From NCBI RefSeq assembly GCF_000731955.1, contig NZ_JNCK01000001.1, forward strand, positions 2,666,001 through 2,730,000: a stretch of DNA of 64,000 bases, in the 5' to 3' direction. The DNA comes from Halomonas zincidurans B6. GTDB taxonomy: Bacteria; Pseudomonadota; Gammaproteobacteria; Pseudomonadales; Halomonadaceae. Below, one piece after another: positions 1 through 11,292 of the stretch. The translations under genes and the position numbers were made by a program. Positions within the stretch are counted from its first letter, which is position 1. Each line of letters opens with the position of its first letter. The notes beneath the pieces were generated by a model, which was given only the letters and a program-made list of their open reading frames with translations, was not told the DNA's origin and made no database searches.

Positions 1-2
1 TC

Positions 3-830
3 TGCCAGGGTTGGGGCAACGACCCCGACCGCCTGGCGATGCCGCTGAGCGCGCTTACCGAGCTGTTCGAACGGGTCGCCGAGGAGCGCCTGCCGGCCGC
101 TCGCCAGGATGCGCTGATCAGCGAACTGCTGCAGTTGGGCGACTGGGGATACACCCTGGCCAGCCAACCCAAACTGGTGGTGCTCGATACGCGCACCCGA
201 CGCTGGCGCAGCGAACGCGCGCGTCACCGGCCGTCGGGGCTGATGGACTGGGAGGCGTTGACCGACTTCCAGCAGGATCTGCTCGACGAGCCCACGGTCA
301 TCGTGGTGTCACCGGCGCCGGTGTTCGGCGTCAAGCTGATCGAGGGGGTCCAGCGGCTGTTCACGTTGTTCGGCAAGCCGCTGCTGGTGGATGCCGAGAA
401 CTGGATGGCCCATCGCGGCGCGGCGAGCGTGATTCTGAATATCTTCCGGCATACCCGCACCCCGCGGCACTACACGATCCTCTCCGGCGACGTGCATTAT
501 TCGTTCGTCTATCGGGTACGCCTGCGCGCCCGCCAGCAGGGCCCCGACATCTGGCAGATCACCAGCAGCGGCATCAAGAACAGCTTTCCCGATACCCTGC
601 TCGACTGGTTCGATCGCCTCAACCGTTGGCTGTACGCGCCCTGGTCGCCCCTCAACTGGTTCACCAAGCGGCGCCGGATGCGCGTCCAGCCTCTGACGCC
701 CGATCGCGCCAAGGCCGGCGAGCGGCTGTGGAACGGCGCGGGCATCGGTTATGTGCGCTTCGACGCCGAAGGCCGACCCAGCGAGATGAGCCAGTTGGGC
801 AGCGACGGGCTCGACACGCGCTTTCGCTGA
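3..830 (+). CDS. PhoD-like metallophosphatase, 5' partial
   Basis: This is the C-terminal 275 or so residues of an alkaline-phosphatase-D-like protein. The frame is open from the window edge, so the start lies to the left; an internal ATG at 39 is unlikely to be the true start. A GDVH metal-ligand motif preceded by a hydrophobic strand (YTILSGDVH, around nt 474-500) and an upstream WMAH segment are typical of the PhoD calcineurin-like fold, which hydrolyses phosphomonoesters or diesters. The tail is rich in Trp, Arg and Lys (residues WLYAPWSPLNW), so it may sit near a membrane. It converges on the histidine kinase gene with only four bases between stops. Substrate and localisation cannot be judged without the N-terminus. 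Confidence 0.75.
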   Translation, partial: CQGWGNDPDRLAMPLSALTELFERVAEERLPAARQDALISELLQLGDWGYTLASQPKLVVLDTRTRRWRSERARHRPSGLMDWEALTDFQQDLLDEPTVIVVSPAPVFGVKLIEGVQRLFTLFGKPLLVDAENWMAHRGAASVILNIFRHTRTPRHYTILSGDVHYSFVYRVRLRARQQGPDIWQITSSGIKNSFPDTLLDWFDRLNRWLYAPWSPLNWFTKRRRMRVQPLTPDRAKAGERLWNGAGIGYVRFDAEGRPSEMSQLGSDGLDTRFR

Positions 831-834
831 TGCG

Positions 835-3018
<2,184 letters not shown>

Positions 3019-3051
3019 GCTACTGCCCTCGACTCGACGGGTACATGCCGT

Positions 3052-3561
3052 TCATCGAATCTCGATGCTGGCGACCTGCCAAACGCTGCGAAAGCGGATC
3101 TTCTCGGTTTGTAGCTCGGGTTGCTGGTCGAACGGATAGAGAATGAAGAGCGGCCCGAAGTCACGCACCGTCAGGCGCTTTGCGTCGCGCATCATCGCCA
3201 GAATGACATCGTATTTGATGAAATCGCTGACCGGGATCTCGGCGACGAAGTCGTTGAGCGCCTTGACGATCAACGAGTCGCCTTGCGCCCCGACCGCCTC
3301 GAGCAGGTCGCGCCCCAGCGGCCCCGAGAATTGCGAGACGCCCTCGGTCCAGGGGGTTCGCGTCGCCACGGTATGCATGCCCAGTGCCTTGAGCATCGCG
3401 GCGTCGAAGACCGCGGCGTCACCGACATTGGTATGGCTGAGCTTGCCGGTCACGCTGAGGATCACCCGCCCCTCGGGAACCGGCAACGGCGTATCCGCCC
3501 AGAGCGATGTCGGCACCACCATCAGCAGCTTGAACAGTGTCAGGGACAGGAAATGGCGCAT
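3052..3561 (-). CDS. Secreted protein with molybdopterin-oxidoreductase-like fold
   Basis: A 169-aa protein with a clear signal peptide (MRHFLSLTLFKLLMVVPTSLWA, cleavage near ADT). I chose the ATG at 3561 over the one at 3576 because AGAGG lies eight bases upstream and the signal peptide begins there. The body contains features of the SUOX/YedY-like molybdopterin-binding domain in small form (VTGKL near the start; TPWTEG, SGPLGRDLLEAVGA, and a C-terminal LFILYPFD-W). It is far too short and lacks an obvious cofactor cysteine, so I expect a ligand-binding or redox-sensing role rather than catalysis. It is the first gene of a two-gene unit with the hybrid kinase, 33 bp away, which suggests a sensory partner. 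Function is inferred from fold resemblance and context. Confidence 0.65.
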   Translation of the reverse strand: MRHFLSLTLFKLLMVVPTSLWADTPLPVPEGRVILSVTGKLSHTNVGDAAVFDAAMLKALGMHTVATRTPWTEGVSQFSGPLGRDLLEAVGAQGDSLIVKALNDFVAEIPVSDFIKYDVILAMMRDAKRLTVRDFGPLFILYPFDQQPELQTEKIRFRSVWQVASIEIR

Positions 3562-3646
3562 GGTTGAACCTCTCATCGAAGCGCGTGCTTCACTTATGAG
3601 GGCTTGCCACGTCCTGTTTGCTTGCCCGATTCAACATTCAGACCTA

Positions 3647-4075
3647 CTAACGTACCACCATCACGGAAATGCCAGCGTGACGAACGACATGCTCGGCATT
3701 CGGTCCCAGTATCCAGTCGGCCAGCTTGCGCCTGTTATGCGAGGCCATGACGATCAAATCGCCGCCGACCGAGCGCACCGACTCGATGATGCCTTCGTAG
3801 GGCGAGCCATCGGCGATGACGCAGCGGGCCTGCACGTCGTCAGGGACGTGTTCGGCGACGAAGCGATGCTGGGCATCGGCGAGCGCCTGGCGCGCCTTGT
3901 CGCTGAAATCGGCCGGGAAGAAGCTGCCGACCAGCGGCATGTGGTAATCGGGCAACACGGTCACGACATGCAACGTGGCGCCGAAGGTGCGGCACAGCGC
4001 CAGCGCCGTGGGCAGGGCGCGCTCCCATGAAGCCGGCTCGTTCATGTCGACGGGCAAAACGATCTTCTGATACAT
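3647..4075 (-). CDS. Universal stress protein, UspA family
   Basis: A 142-aa single-domain Usp protein with an ideal Shine-Dalgarno (AAGGAGGAT, seven bases before ATG). The N-terminal KIVLPVDMNEPASWERAL and C-terminal DLIVMASHNRRKLADWILGPNAEHV region match the nucleotide-binding Usp fold; the usual G-2x-G-9x-G(S/T) ATP motif is altered (SHNRRKL in place of SHGRTGL), so binding mode may differ. It starts 21 bp after the stop of the TAXI TRAP permease and is almost certainly in the same operon. Family knowledge: in Halomonas elongata the Usp protein TeaD is encoded with the TeaABC TRAP transporter and regulates it. A similar regulatory role here is inference. Confidence 0.92.
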   Translation of the reverse strand: MYQKIVLPVDMNEPASWERALPTALALCRTFGATLHVVTVLPDYHMPLVGSFFPADFSDKARQALADAQHRFVAEHVPDDVQARCVIADGSPYEGIIESVRSVGGDLIVMASHNRRKLADWILGPNAEHVVRHAGISVMVVR

Positions 4076-4096
4076 GCGACGATCCTCCTTGGCCGG

Positions 4097-6694
4097 CTAG
4101 GCAGCCGATACGGCATTGGTCGATGACGCGCCTCGGCGACGCCTCTGCAAGAGCACGATGAGGATGAAGATCGCCAGCGCCGGCACCCATATCCATTCCT
4201 TGGCCAGGCGCCCGTCTTCCGGCACCTGGACCGAGACGATCTGCTGGTCGAAGTCGAAGCCAAGCTCCTTGGCCGGGCTGCCGAACGTCGTCATGTCGAC
4301 CAGCGTCTCGCCGTCCTGCTGCATCAGCATCAGGCCCAGGTTGTCCATCCGCTCGCTCGGAGTCGCGCCCGGCTGATACGGCACGCGAACGAAGAAGCTG
4401 ACCGGGTCGCCGTAGTCGTTAAGCCCGGCCACTTCGACACGCAGACTCCCACCCTCATCGAGACTGCCCAGCGCCTGCTCGAACTGCGCCGTCGGCACGT
4501 TGCGATAGGGATCGTCGAGCATGTCCATCCAGAACCCCGGGCGGAACAGCGCAAACGCCACGACCAGCAGCAGCAGACTCTCGTACCAGCGGTTCCTGAC
4601 CAGCATGAAGCCCTGGGTCGCGGCCGCGAAGATCAGCATCGCCACCGTGGCGGTGACGAAGATCAACAGGCCGTGCCAGAGATCGACATTGATCAGCAAC
4701 AGGTCGGTGTTGAAGATGAACAGGAACGGCAGGGCTGCGGTGCGCAAGCTGTAGTAGAAGGCCTGGAAGCCGGTGCGTATCGGATCGCCGCCCGACACCG
4801 CCGCCGCTGCGAACGAAGCCAGTCCCACCGGCGGCGTGACGTCGGCCATGATCCCGAAATAGAACACGAACAGGTGCACCGCGATCAGCGGCACCAGCAG
4901 CCCGTTCTGCTGCCCCAGGGTAACGATGACCGGAGCCAGCAAGGCCGACACCACGATGTAGTTGGCGGTGGTCGGCAGGCCCATGCCGAGAATCAGGCTG
5001 AGCACCGCTGTCAGCAGCAGCATCAGGAACAGGTTGCCCATCGACAGGGTCTCGACGAGTTCCGCGAGCACCAGGCCGACCCCGGTCTGCGAGACCGCAC
5101 CGACGATGATTCCGGCCGCCGCGGTGGCGATACCGATGCCGATCATGTTACGCGCGCCGTTGACCAGGCCCTCCCAGAGATCCTGGAACCCGGCGCGAAT
5201 GTCAGCCGCCATGTCGCTGCGCCCACGGAAGATCGCGATCAGCGGTCGCTGGGTGACGATGATGATTATCATCAGCACGGTTGCCCAGAAAGCCGACAGT
5301 CCCGGCGACAGGCGTTCGACCATCAGACACCAGACCAGCACGATCACCGGCAGGATGTAATGCAGGCCGACCATCAATGTGGGCCGGGTCTGGGGTAGCA
5401 CGATCGCTTCGTTGGGGTCGTCCTCCTCGAGCTCGGGATAACGCGCGCTGACCTTGAGCAACGCCACGTAGACGACCATCAGCACGACCGCCACCACCCA
5501 CGGCGTGGCTTCGCCGAGCACCGGCTTCAGCCAGCCCAGGCCATAATAGACAATGAATGACAGGGCCATTAGCCCGATCAGTCCGGTCAGGAAACCGATC
5601 ACCTTATTGAGCAACGGCTTGACCGGGTTGTTGCTCTTCAAGCCCTGCATGCCGGCCTTGAGCGCTTCCAGATGGACGATGTAGATCAGTGCGATGTAGG
5701 AGATCAGGGCCGGCAGGAAGGCATGCTTGATGACCTCGACGTAGGAGATGCCCACGTACTCGACCATCAGGAAGGCAGCGGCTCCCATCACCGGCGGCAT
5801 GATCTGTCCATTGACCGACGAAGCCACCTCGACGGCGCCGGCCTTCTCGGCGGAAAAGCCCACGCGCTTCATCATCGGTATGGTAAAGGTGCCGGTCGTC
5901 ACCACGTTGGCGATCGACGAGCCGGAGATCAGCCCGGTCATGCCCGAAGCGACCACGGCCGCCTTGGCCGGCCCGCCACGGTAGTGACCGAGCATCGAAA
6001 ACGCCAGCTTGATGAAATAGTTACCGGCACCGGCCTTGTCGAGCAGGGCGCCAAACAGCACGAACAGGAACACGAAACTGGTCGACACGCCCAGCGCGAT
6101 GCCGAACACACCCTGGGTGGTGATCCACTGATGGTTGGCCAGTCCTTCAAGACTGACGCCCTGATGCGCCAGCATGGCCGGCATGTAGGGGCCAGCCAGC
6201 GAGTAGACGAGAAACACGATGGCCACGATCATCAGCGGCGGGCCCAATGCACGCCGCGTTGCCTCGAGCAGCAACACGATCCCTGTCACGGCGACGATCA
6301 CGTCCTGCAGGATCGGTGCACCGGGGCGTTGGGCGAGCTGTTCGTAGAATACATACAGATAGGCCGCGGTAGCTGCCGCGACCAGCGCCAGTACCCAGTC
6401 GATCGCCGGCACCCGATCCCGCGGCGAGCGCTTGAACGCCGGATAGGCCATGTAGGCCAGAAACATGGCAAAGGCCAGATGAATCGACCGCGACTCGGTG
6501 GCACTGAACACACCAAAGCCCACCAGGAACGGCAATGGCGAGGCGATCCACAGCTGAAACAGGGACCAGGCAGCCGCCGTGCCCAGCATAATACGATTGG
6601 GTGTCCCGGCCAGCTTGCGCGATCCGGTATCGCTGGAGGCAACCAGATCGTCCAGCTCGTTCGAACTGGCCGCAGGCTTGTTTCTTTCAGCCAT
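4097..6694 (-). CDS. TAXI-type TRAP transporter fused permease (4TM-12TM)
   Basis: An 865-aa integral membrane protein combining the small DctQ-like and large DctM-like TRAP subunits. The N-terminal soluble tail (about 40 residues) is followed by many hydrophobic helices. Core motifs include GLISGSSIANVVTTGTFTIPMM and an NGQIMPPVMGAAAFLMVEY block typical of TRAP permeases. The C-terminus ends in a soluble DUF3394-type domain (about residues 725-840), one further helix and a basic tail. I start at ATG 6694 (MAERNK); a GTG at 6754 would add 20 residues that do not resemble a family N-terminus. It moves an organic anion with Na+ or H+, using the TAXI receptor encoded 169 bp upstream. Substrate is not evident from sequence. 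Confidence 0.93.
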   Translation of the reverse strand: MAERNKPAASSNELDDLVASSDTGSRKLAGTPNRIMLGTAAAWSLFQLWIASPLPFLVGFGVFSATESRSIHLAFAMFLAYMAYPAFKRSPRDRVPAIDWVLALVAAATAAYLYVFYEQLAQRPGAPILQDVIVAVTGIVLLLEATRRALGPPLMIVAIVFLVYSLAGPYMPAMLAHQGVSLEGLANHQWITTQGVFGIALGVSTSFVFLFVLFGALLDKAGAGNYFIKLAFSMLGHYRGGPAKAAVVASGMTGLISGSSIANVVTTGTFTIPMMKRVGFSAEKAGAVEVASSVNGQIMPPVMGAAAFLMVEYVGISYVEVIKHAFLPALISYIALIYIVHLEALKAGMQGLKSNNPVKPLLNKVIGFLTGLIGLMALSFIVYYGLGWLKPVLGEATPWVVAVVLMVVYVALLKVSARYPELEEDDPNEAIVLPQTRPTLMVGLHYILPVIVLVWCLMVERLSPGLSAFWATVLMIIIIVTQRPLIAIFRGRSDMAADIRAGFQDLWEGLVNGARNMIGIGIATAAAGIIVGAVSQTGVGLVLAELVETLSMGNLFLMLLLTAVLSLILGMGLPTTANYIVVSALLAPVIVTLGQQNGLLVPLIAVHLFVFYFGIMADVTPPVGLASFAAAAVSGGDPIRTGFQAFYYSLRTAALPFLFIFNTDLLLINVDLWHGLLIFVTATVAMLIFAAATQGFMLVRNRWYESLLLLVVAFALFRPGFWMDMLDDPYRNVPTAQFEQALGSLDEGGSLRVEVAGLNDYGDPVSFFVRVPYQPGATPSERMDNLGLMLMQQDGETLVDMTTFGSPAKELGFDFDQQIVSVQVPEDGRLAKEWIWVPALAIFILIVLLQRRRRGASSTNAVSAA

Positions 6695-6804
6695 GTAGAG
6701 TGCCCTGTCATTCGAGAGAGGCCAGCCAGCGGCGCAACACGCCCTGGCTGACACTGGCTACAGTGTAGGCCGCCGCAAGGGCGCGGCGGCCCGCAACAAT
6801 CAAC

Positions 6805-6837
6805 GATGCGCGACCCCCTCTCGGGTGGCCGCGCATC
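6805..6837 (-). terminator. Stem-loop between TAXI receptor and permease genes
   Basis: An eight-base perfect stem (GATGCGCG / CGCGCATC) with further G-C pairs inside it starts 27 bp after the receptor stop codon. On the transcribed minus strand it is followed by GTTGATTGTTG, only moderately T-rich, so partial termination or 3' end protection of the receptor mRNA is more likely than full termination. Confidence 0.55.
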
Positions 6838-6863
6838 AGCTCATCGCAGGAGGTCTCGAGGAT

Positions 6864-7835
6864 TTATTCGATCCAGCCCTGTTCCTTGTAGTAACGCGCT
6901 GCGCCTTCATGCAAAGGTGCGGTCAGCCCCTTGCTGATCATCTCTTCGGGCTTGAGGTTGGCAAATGCCGGATGCAGCTTCTTGAAGCGATCGAAGTTCT
7001 CGAATACCGACTTGACGGTCTGATAGACGGTGTCGGCGTCGGTGTCGGCGTCGGTCACCACGGTCGCCATCACGCCGAAGGTCTTGACGTCGTCGGGGTT
7101 GCCCTTGTACAGGCCGCCGGGAATCGTGACCGTTGAGTAGTACGGGTACTTCTCGACCAGCGAATCGACCGCCTCACCGTCGAGCGGCACCAGGTTGGCA
7201 TCCACGGTGGTGGTGGCTTCCTGGATGGAGCCGTTGGGATGGCCGACCACGTAGACCATGGCGTCGATGTTGTTATCGGCCAACGCGGAAGCCTGCTCGG
7301 CGGCGGTCAGCTCGGAAGCCAGCGAATAGACGCTGTTGTCCCAGCCCTTGGCGTCCATCAGCACTTCCATGGTGGCGCGCTGGCCGGAGCCCGGGTTGCC
7401 GATATTGACGCGCTTGCCCTTGAGGTCATCCAGCTCGTCGATGTTGGCGTCGGCGCGGGCCAACAAGGTCAGCGGCTCGCCATGCATCGAGAATACCGAA
7501 CGCAGATCCTTGAACGGTTTCTCGAAGTTACCTTCGCCGTTGTAGGCGCGATAGGCGACGTCCGACTGGGCGACGCCCATGTCCAGCTCGCCGGACTTGA
7601 TGCCGTTGATGTTGGCCACTGAACCGCCGGTCGAGGGCGCGTTGCACTTGATGTTGGCCTCTTCGACCCGGTTGACCATGCGGCAGACCGACTGGCCAAC
7701 GACGTAATAAACGCCGGTCTGGCCGCCGGTGCCGATGGTGAGGAAGTTCTGCTGGGCCTGAGCCGGTGCAGCGAGTGTGGCAGCACCGAGGATGGCGCCG
7801 GAAGCCATAGCGGCGGAAAGTAACTGGCGTTTCAT
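6864..7835 (-). CDS. TAXI-family TRAP solute receptor
   Basis: A 323-aa periplasmic substrate-binding protein. It begins with a signal peptide (hydrophobic core then APAQA, cleavage near residue 27). The ATG at 7835 is preceded by GAGGTG seven bases upstream, while an upstream in-frame start adds a charged non-signal stretch. The mature N-terminus FLTIGTGGQTGVYYVVGQSVC and the segment FSMHGEPLTLLA are hallmarks of TAXI receptors (GTGGxxGxYYxxG), and IKCNAPSTGGSVANI is the next conserved block. It is the first gene of a receptor-permease-Usp unit. TAXI receptors bind small organic acids such as glutamate or C4-dicarboxylates; the ligand here is unknown. Confidence 0.95.
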   Translation of the reverse strand: MKRQLLSAAMASGAILGAATLAAPAQAQQNFLTIGTGGQTGVYYVVGQSVCRMVNRVEEANIKCNAPSTGGSVANINGIKSGELDMGVAQSDVAYRAYNGEGNFEKPFKDLRSVFSMHGEPLTLLARADANIDELDDLKGKRVNIGNPGSGQRATMEVLMDAKGWDNSVYSLASELTAAEQASALADNNIDAMVYVVGHPNGSIQEATTTVDANLVPLDGEAVDSLVEKYPYYSTVTIPGGLYKGNPDDVKTFGVMATVVTDADTDADTVYQTVKSVFENFDRFKKLHPAFANLKPEEMISKGLTAPLHEGAARYYKEQGWIE

Positions 7836-8235
7836 GCAAGACACCTCATTTGGGTTGTTGTCACGTGTTCGGTCCCTGGCCAATTCATCTCGACATGGCT
7901 CATCGGACGATACCGGGCATGCTGGCAGGCGAACCGATCCTGCGCATTCGCCAAGCGCATCGACGATGACGACCGCCTGGCTGAAATAATCGTTGCCCTG
8001 TCAAGATACGCACGGTTACACAGGGCTGCAAAAGCGATCAGCGCTCGCCGGAGCACTCGGCGACACGGGTACTGCGGCTGCGGCACGCCAATCTTACCCA
8101 AAGCGACCCGCGGACGACAGCCCTTTTACTGACTAAGTCGTTGAAAACGGAGTACCTTCGGTGGGCTACAAAGCCAACGACCATGCTGCAGGCGTGAAAT
8201 GCCGCGACGCCCCATCGAAACAATCAGCGCCGGGC
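7836..8235. other. 400-bp intergenic region between two TRAP loci
   Basis: No convincing gene. It should hold the promoter of the TAXI receptor gene (minus strand) and the 3' end of the dctM transcript. On the minus strand a TTGACA lies near 7998-8003, but I see no matching -10 at 16-18 bp, so no promoter is called. Small open frames here lack ribosome-binding sites and family features. Confidence 0.5.
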
Positions 8236-9531
8236 TCACAGATTGTAGCCCAGCACCCCCGGCAGCCACAGGGCGATCTCGGGGAATAGCGCCACCGCCA
8301 GCAGCGCCGCGGCCATCGCGATGACGAACACCAGCGCCCAGCCCAGGGTCTGCTCGAGACGAATGCCGGCCACCTCGGTGGTCACCATCAGATTGACCGC
8401 TACCGGCGGGGTGAACTGGCCAATGGCGATGTTCATCGCCAGCAGGATACCGAACCACACCGGATTCCACTCGAAATGCTGCATCACCGGAATCAGGATC
8501 GGCATCAGGATCAGATAGATCGAGATCGCATCGAGCAGCATGCCGGCGAGCAGCACCGCGAGCATGATCAGCGCGAGCAGCACCGCACCGTTGTCGGACA
8601 GCGCAATCAGCCACTCGGCGAGATTCCGGAAAGTACCCAGCATGGTGCCCGCCCAGGCGAAGATGCCGGCCAGCGCGATGATCAGCAGCACCACCCCGGA
8701 GATCGTCGCCGCCTCGCCGAACAGCCGCCACAGCCCGCGCCAGTCGAGTTCGCGGGTAAGAAACAGCCCCACCACCACGCCATAGGCGACCGCCGCCACG
8801 GCGGCCTCGGTGGGCGTGAACAGCCCGCTGCGCAGGCCACCGAGGATCAACACCGGGGCGAACAGCGCCGGAATCGCCTGGCGAAAGCTCTCGCCCAGCG
8901 GCGGGCGCTCGACCTCGCCGGGCGTCTCCCAGCCATGCCGGCGCGACAGCCAGAATGCCGGCACCAGCAACGCCAGGCCGGCGAGCACGCCGGGGAACAG
9001 CCCGGCGGCGAACAGCGCGCGCAGGTCGACCCCGGGCACCACGATGGAATACAGGATCAGCGCCACCGACGGCGGGATCAGGATCGCCGTCGATGCCGAG
9101 GCGGCGATCAGTGTCGCCGAGAACGGTTTTGGGTAACCCGCGCGGGTCATGCTCGGCAGCATCACCATCGCCACCGCGGCGGCGTCCGCCGGCCCCGAGC
9201 CGCTCATCCCGCCCATGATCAGGCACACCAGCACCGCGACCAGCGCCAGCCCGCCATGCCGCGCACCGATCAGCGCCTGGGCGAAGCGCACCAGCCGCGC
9301 CGCGACCCCGGCGCGCTCGAAGACCAGCCCGGCGAGAATGAACAGCGGTATCGCGATCAGCGGGTACTTGGCGATGCTGTTGTAGGTGTTGGTGCCCAGC
9401 GTCGCCAGCATCGCCGGCGAGAGGCCGGTGACGATTCCCACCGCGCCGGCCAGGCCCAGCGAGAACGCCACCGGCACGCCGGCCAGCAGCAACAGCAGGA
9501 AGCTGGCGATCATCAAAAGATCAGCACTCAT
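8236..9531 (-). CDS. dctM: TRAP transporter large permease, DctM family
   Basis: A 431-aa permease with about 12 hydrophobic helices. Conserved DctM features include GVPVAFSLGLAGAVG near the N-terminus, the block GMSGSGPADAAAVAMVMLPSM, and IPPSVALILYS. I chose ATG 9531 (MSADLLMIASF), which overlaps the dctQ stop by 11 bp and matches the family N-terminus; a GTG at 9543 adds four residues. It forms the ion-coupled translocation channel with the dctQ product and works with the dctP receptor. The gene order dctP-dctQ-dctM on the minus strand indicates one operon. The substrate is probably a C4-dicarboxylate or related carboxylate, not resolvable by eye. Confidence 0.94.
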   Translation of the reverse strand: MSADLLMIASFLLLLLAGVPVAFSLGLAGAVGIVTGLSPAMLATLGTNTYNSIAKYPLIAIPLFILAGLVFERAGVAARLVRFAQALIGARHGGLALVAVLVCLIMGGMSGSGPADAAAVAMVMLPSMTRAGYPKPFSATLIAASASTAILIPPSVALILYSIVVPGVDLRALFAAGLFPGVLAGLALLVPAFWLSRRHGWETPGEVERPPLGESFRQAIPALFAPVLILGGLRSGLFTPTEAAVAAVAYGVVVGLFLTRELDWRGLWRLFGEAATISGVVLLIIALAGIFAWAGTMLGTFRNLAEWLIALSDNGAVLLALIMLAVLLAGMLLDAISIYLILMPILIPVMQHFEWNPVWFGILLAMNIAIGQFTPPVAVNLMVTTEVAGIRLEQTLGWALVFVIAMAAALLAVALFPEIALWLPGVLGYNL

Positions 9532-10000
9532 CGTCGAGCCCACCGCGCAGGCGATCGCGAATCTGCTGGACGAGCCGCACCAGCATCGCCAGCGCCAGCA
9601 GCGGCAGCCAGACCAGGTACCACCACAGCGGCACGCCGAGCCCCGGGGACAGCGACTGCCAGTGGTATTCCTGCCAGGCCAGTTGCGCCCCGTAACCCAC
9701 GATCAGGCCCAGCACGACCAGCCCCGCCAGGCCCTGAAACAGGATCAACGCCCGCCGCGGCCCCGGCGGCAGCGCGCGCTCGACCAGAGTGATGCGGATA
9801 TGCCCGCTGCGCCGCACGACCACCGCCGCGCCGGCAAAGGTCACCACCACCAGCAGGAAAACCGAGAACTCCTCGGTGAAGGCGAACGAGGCGTCGGTCA
9901 CGTAGCGCACCACCACGTTGGCCAGGCTGATCAGCGCGATGATCATCAGCCCGAGGCTCGCCAGCAGGCGCTCGAGCCGTGCATCCGGTTGCGGTTTCAT
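9521..10000 (-). CDS. dctQ: TRAP transporter small permease, DctQ family
   Basis: A 159-aa four-helix membrane protein. The true start is ATG 10000 (MKPQPDARLERLLASLG), preceded by GAGGT at five bases; the longer open frame upstream is antisense to dctP coding and has no family resemblance. Helices lie at about residues 12-32, 46-62, 85-105 and 123-143. Family features include NVVVRYV early, the F-EE-S patch (FAFTEEFSVFLL), and GHIRITLVERALP before the third helix. It is an essential partner that stabilises DctM. The gene follows dctP after a 58-bp spacer with a strong hairpin and overlaps dctM. Confidence 0.93.
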   Translation of the reverse strand: MKPQPDARLERLLASLGLMIIALISLANVVVRYVTDASFAFTEEFSVFLLVVVTFAGAAVVVRRSGHIRITLVERALPPGPRRALILFQGLAGLVVLGLIVGYGAQLAWQEYHWQSLSPGLGVPLWWYLVWLPLLALAMLVRLVQQIRDRLRGGLDDEC

Positions 10001-10018
10001 GAAAGACCTCGTGACGAA

Positions 10019-10040
10019 GCCGGCCAGGACGCTGGCCGGC
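10019..10040 (-). terminator. Stem-loop between dctP and dctQ
   Basis: A perfect 8-bp GC-rich stem (GCCGGCCA / TGGCCGGC) with a 6-nt loop lies 18 bp downstream of the dctP stop and 18 bp upstream of the dctQ start. There is no T-tract, so it more likely blocks 3' exonuclease decay of dctP mRNA or attenuates read-through than terminates fully. Confidence 0.55.
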
Positions 10041-10058
10041 AAGCCGACAACCCCAGGA

Positions 10059-11066
10059 TCAGCGGTTAGCGACCGCCTCGCGCGCCGCCGCGACGATTTT
10101 CTCGCCGATCTGCGGGGTCCATTCGTCATACACGCTCCGGGTCGCCTCGGCGAATGCCTGACGCTGTGCATCGCTGAGCTCGACCACCTCGACACCGCGC
10201 GACTGGATGTCGGCCAGGCGCTGGTCGCGCTGCCCACGCGACAACTCGATCTCCCACGCGCCGGCATCGACCGCCGCCTGACGCAGCAGTTCGCGGTCCT
10301 CTGCGGGCAGTTGCTGCCAGACGGTGCGATTGACGGCGAAGATCAGCGGATCGTTCATGTAATGCCAGAGCGTCAGGTATTTCTGGCCGACCTGGTCGAT
10401 ACGCGCCACGTCGAATACCGACAGCGGGTTCTCCTGACCGTCGACGGCGCCGGTGGTCAGCGCCGGCTTGGCATCGGCCCAGCTCATCTGGGTGGGATTG
10501 GCGCCCAGCGCGGTGAAGGTGTCCTGGAACAGCGGCGAGCCGACCACGCGAATCTTCAGTCCCTCGAGGTCGTCGGGCGAATCGATCGCCAGCTTGGAGT
10601 TGGAGAGCTCGCGAAAGCCGTTCTCGCCCCAGGCCAGCGGCTTGACGCCGCGCGACGCGATCGCCGCGAAGATCTGCTCGCCGGCCTGGCCGCCGGTGAT
10701 CGCGTCGACCGCGGCGTAGTCCGGCATCAGAAACGGCAGCGAGAACAGGTTGAGCTCGGGCACCTGCGGCGACCAGTTGATGGTCGAGCCCACCGCCATG
10801 TCGATCAGCCCCTGGCGCATCGCCGAGAACTCGCGGGTCTGGTCGCCGTTGACCAGTTGCGAGTTGGGATAGACGCGCAGAGTGATGCGTCCCTGGGAGC
10901 GCTGCTCGACCAGTTCGGCCCATTTCTCGGCCGCCTGGCCCCAGGGAAAGGCGTCCGAGAGGACCGTCGAGACCGAGTATTCGCGGGCCTGGGCGGTCAG
11001 CGCGGTGCACAGTAAAACGGCCCCTGCCAAGACGGCAGAAAGACCGGTGAAGCGGCGTGTGATCAT
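10059..11066 (-). CDS. dctP: TRAP solute receptor, DctP family
   Basis: A 335-aa periplasmic binding protein with a signal peptide ending TALTAQA (residue 27). Family blocks are visible: the mature N-terminal strand YSVSTVLSDAFPWGQAAEKWAELV, RITLRVYPNSQLVNG, the receptor loop LEGLKIRVVGSPLF carrying the conserved Arg that binds the ligand carboxylate, and the TGAVDGQENPL segment. It delivers substrate to DctQM. It is the first gene of its operon; the 226-bp region up to the DUF192 gene (11067-11292) must hold the promoter, where I see AT-rich stretches but no clear -35/-10 pair. The conserved Arg suggests a carboxylate ligand. Confidence 0.95.
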   Translation of the reverse strand: MITRRFTGLSAVLAGAVLLCTALTAQAREYSVSTVLSDAFPWGQAAEKWAELVEQRSQGRITLRVYPNSQLVNGDQTREFSAMRQGLIDMAVGSTINWSPQVPELNLFSLPFLMPDYAAVDAITGGQAGEQIFAAIASRGVKPLAWGENGFRELSNSKLAIDSPDDLEGLKIRVVGSPLFQDTFTALGANPTQMSWADAKPALTTGAVDGQENPLSVFDVARIDQVGQKYLTLWHYMNDPLIFAVNRTVWQQLPAEDRELLRQAAVDAGAWEIELSRGQRDQRLADIQSRGVEVVELSDAQRQAFAEATRSVYDEWTPQIGEKIVAAAREAVANR

Positions 11067-11292
11067 GATCCGAATCCTTGCATGCGCCAGCCGGCGGACC
11101 CGGTCTGACTGATTTTATTGGCTATTATGGGAAGCTGAGCGGCTTCCTGAGCATGCAGGTCCATTGGGGTGGGGACCCGCCGCGACCGGCTCGTGGCCGT
11201 TCGCCAGCAGCACCCGGCACCGGGTGGGTACCGGGTTGATATCGAACATCAGCCATTGTAAAGCGCGCACGCCCGAAAGAAACCCTCGCTCG

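Noticed and set aside
8126..9226. Long minus-strand frame overlapping dctM
   Set aside because: It is a GC-rich shadow; the translated sequence is Arg/Ala/Gly rich without domains, while dctM in the other frame has clear TRAP motifs.
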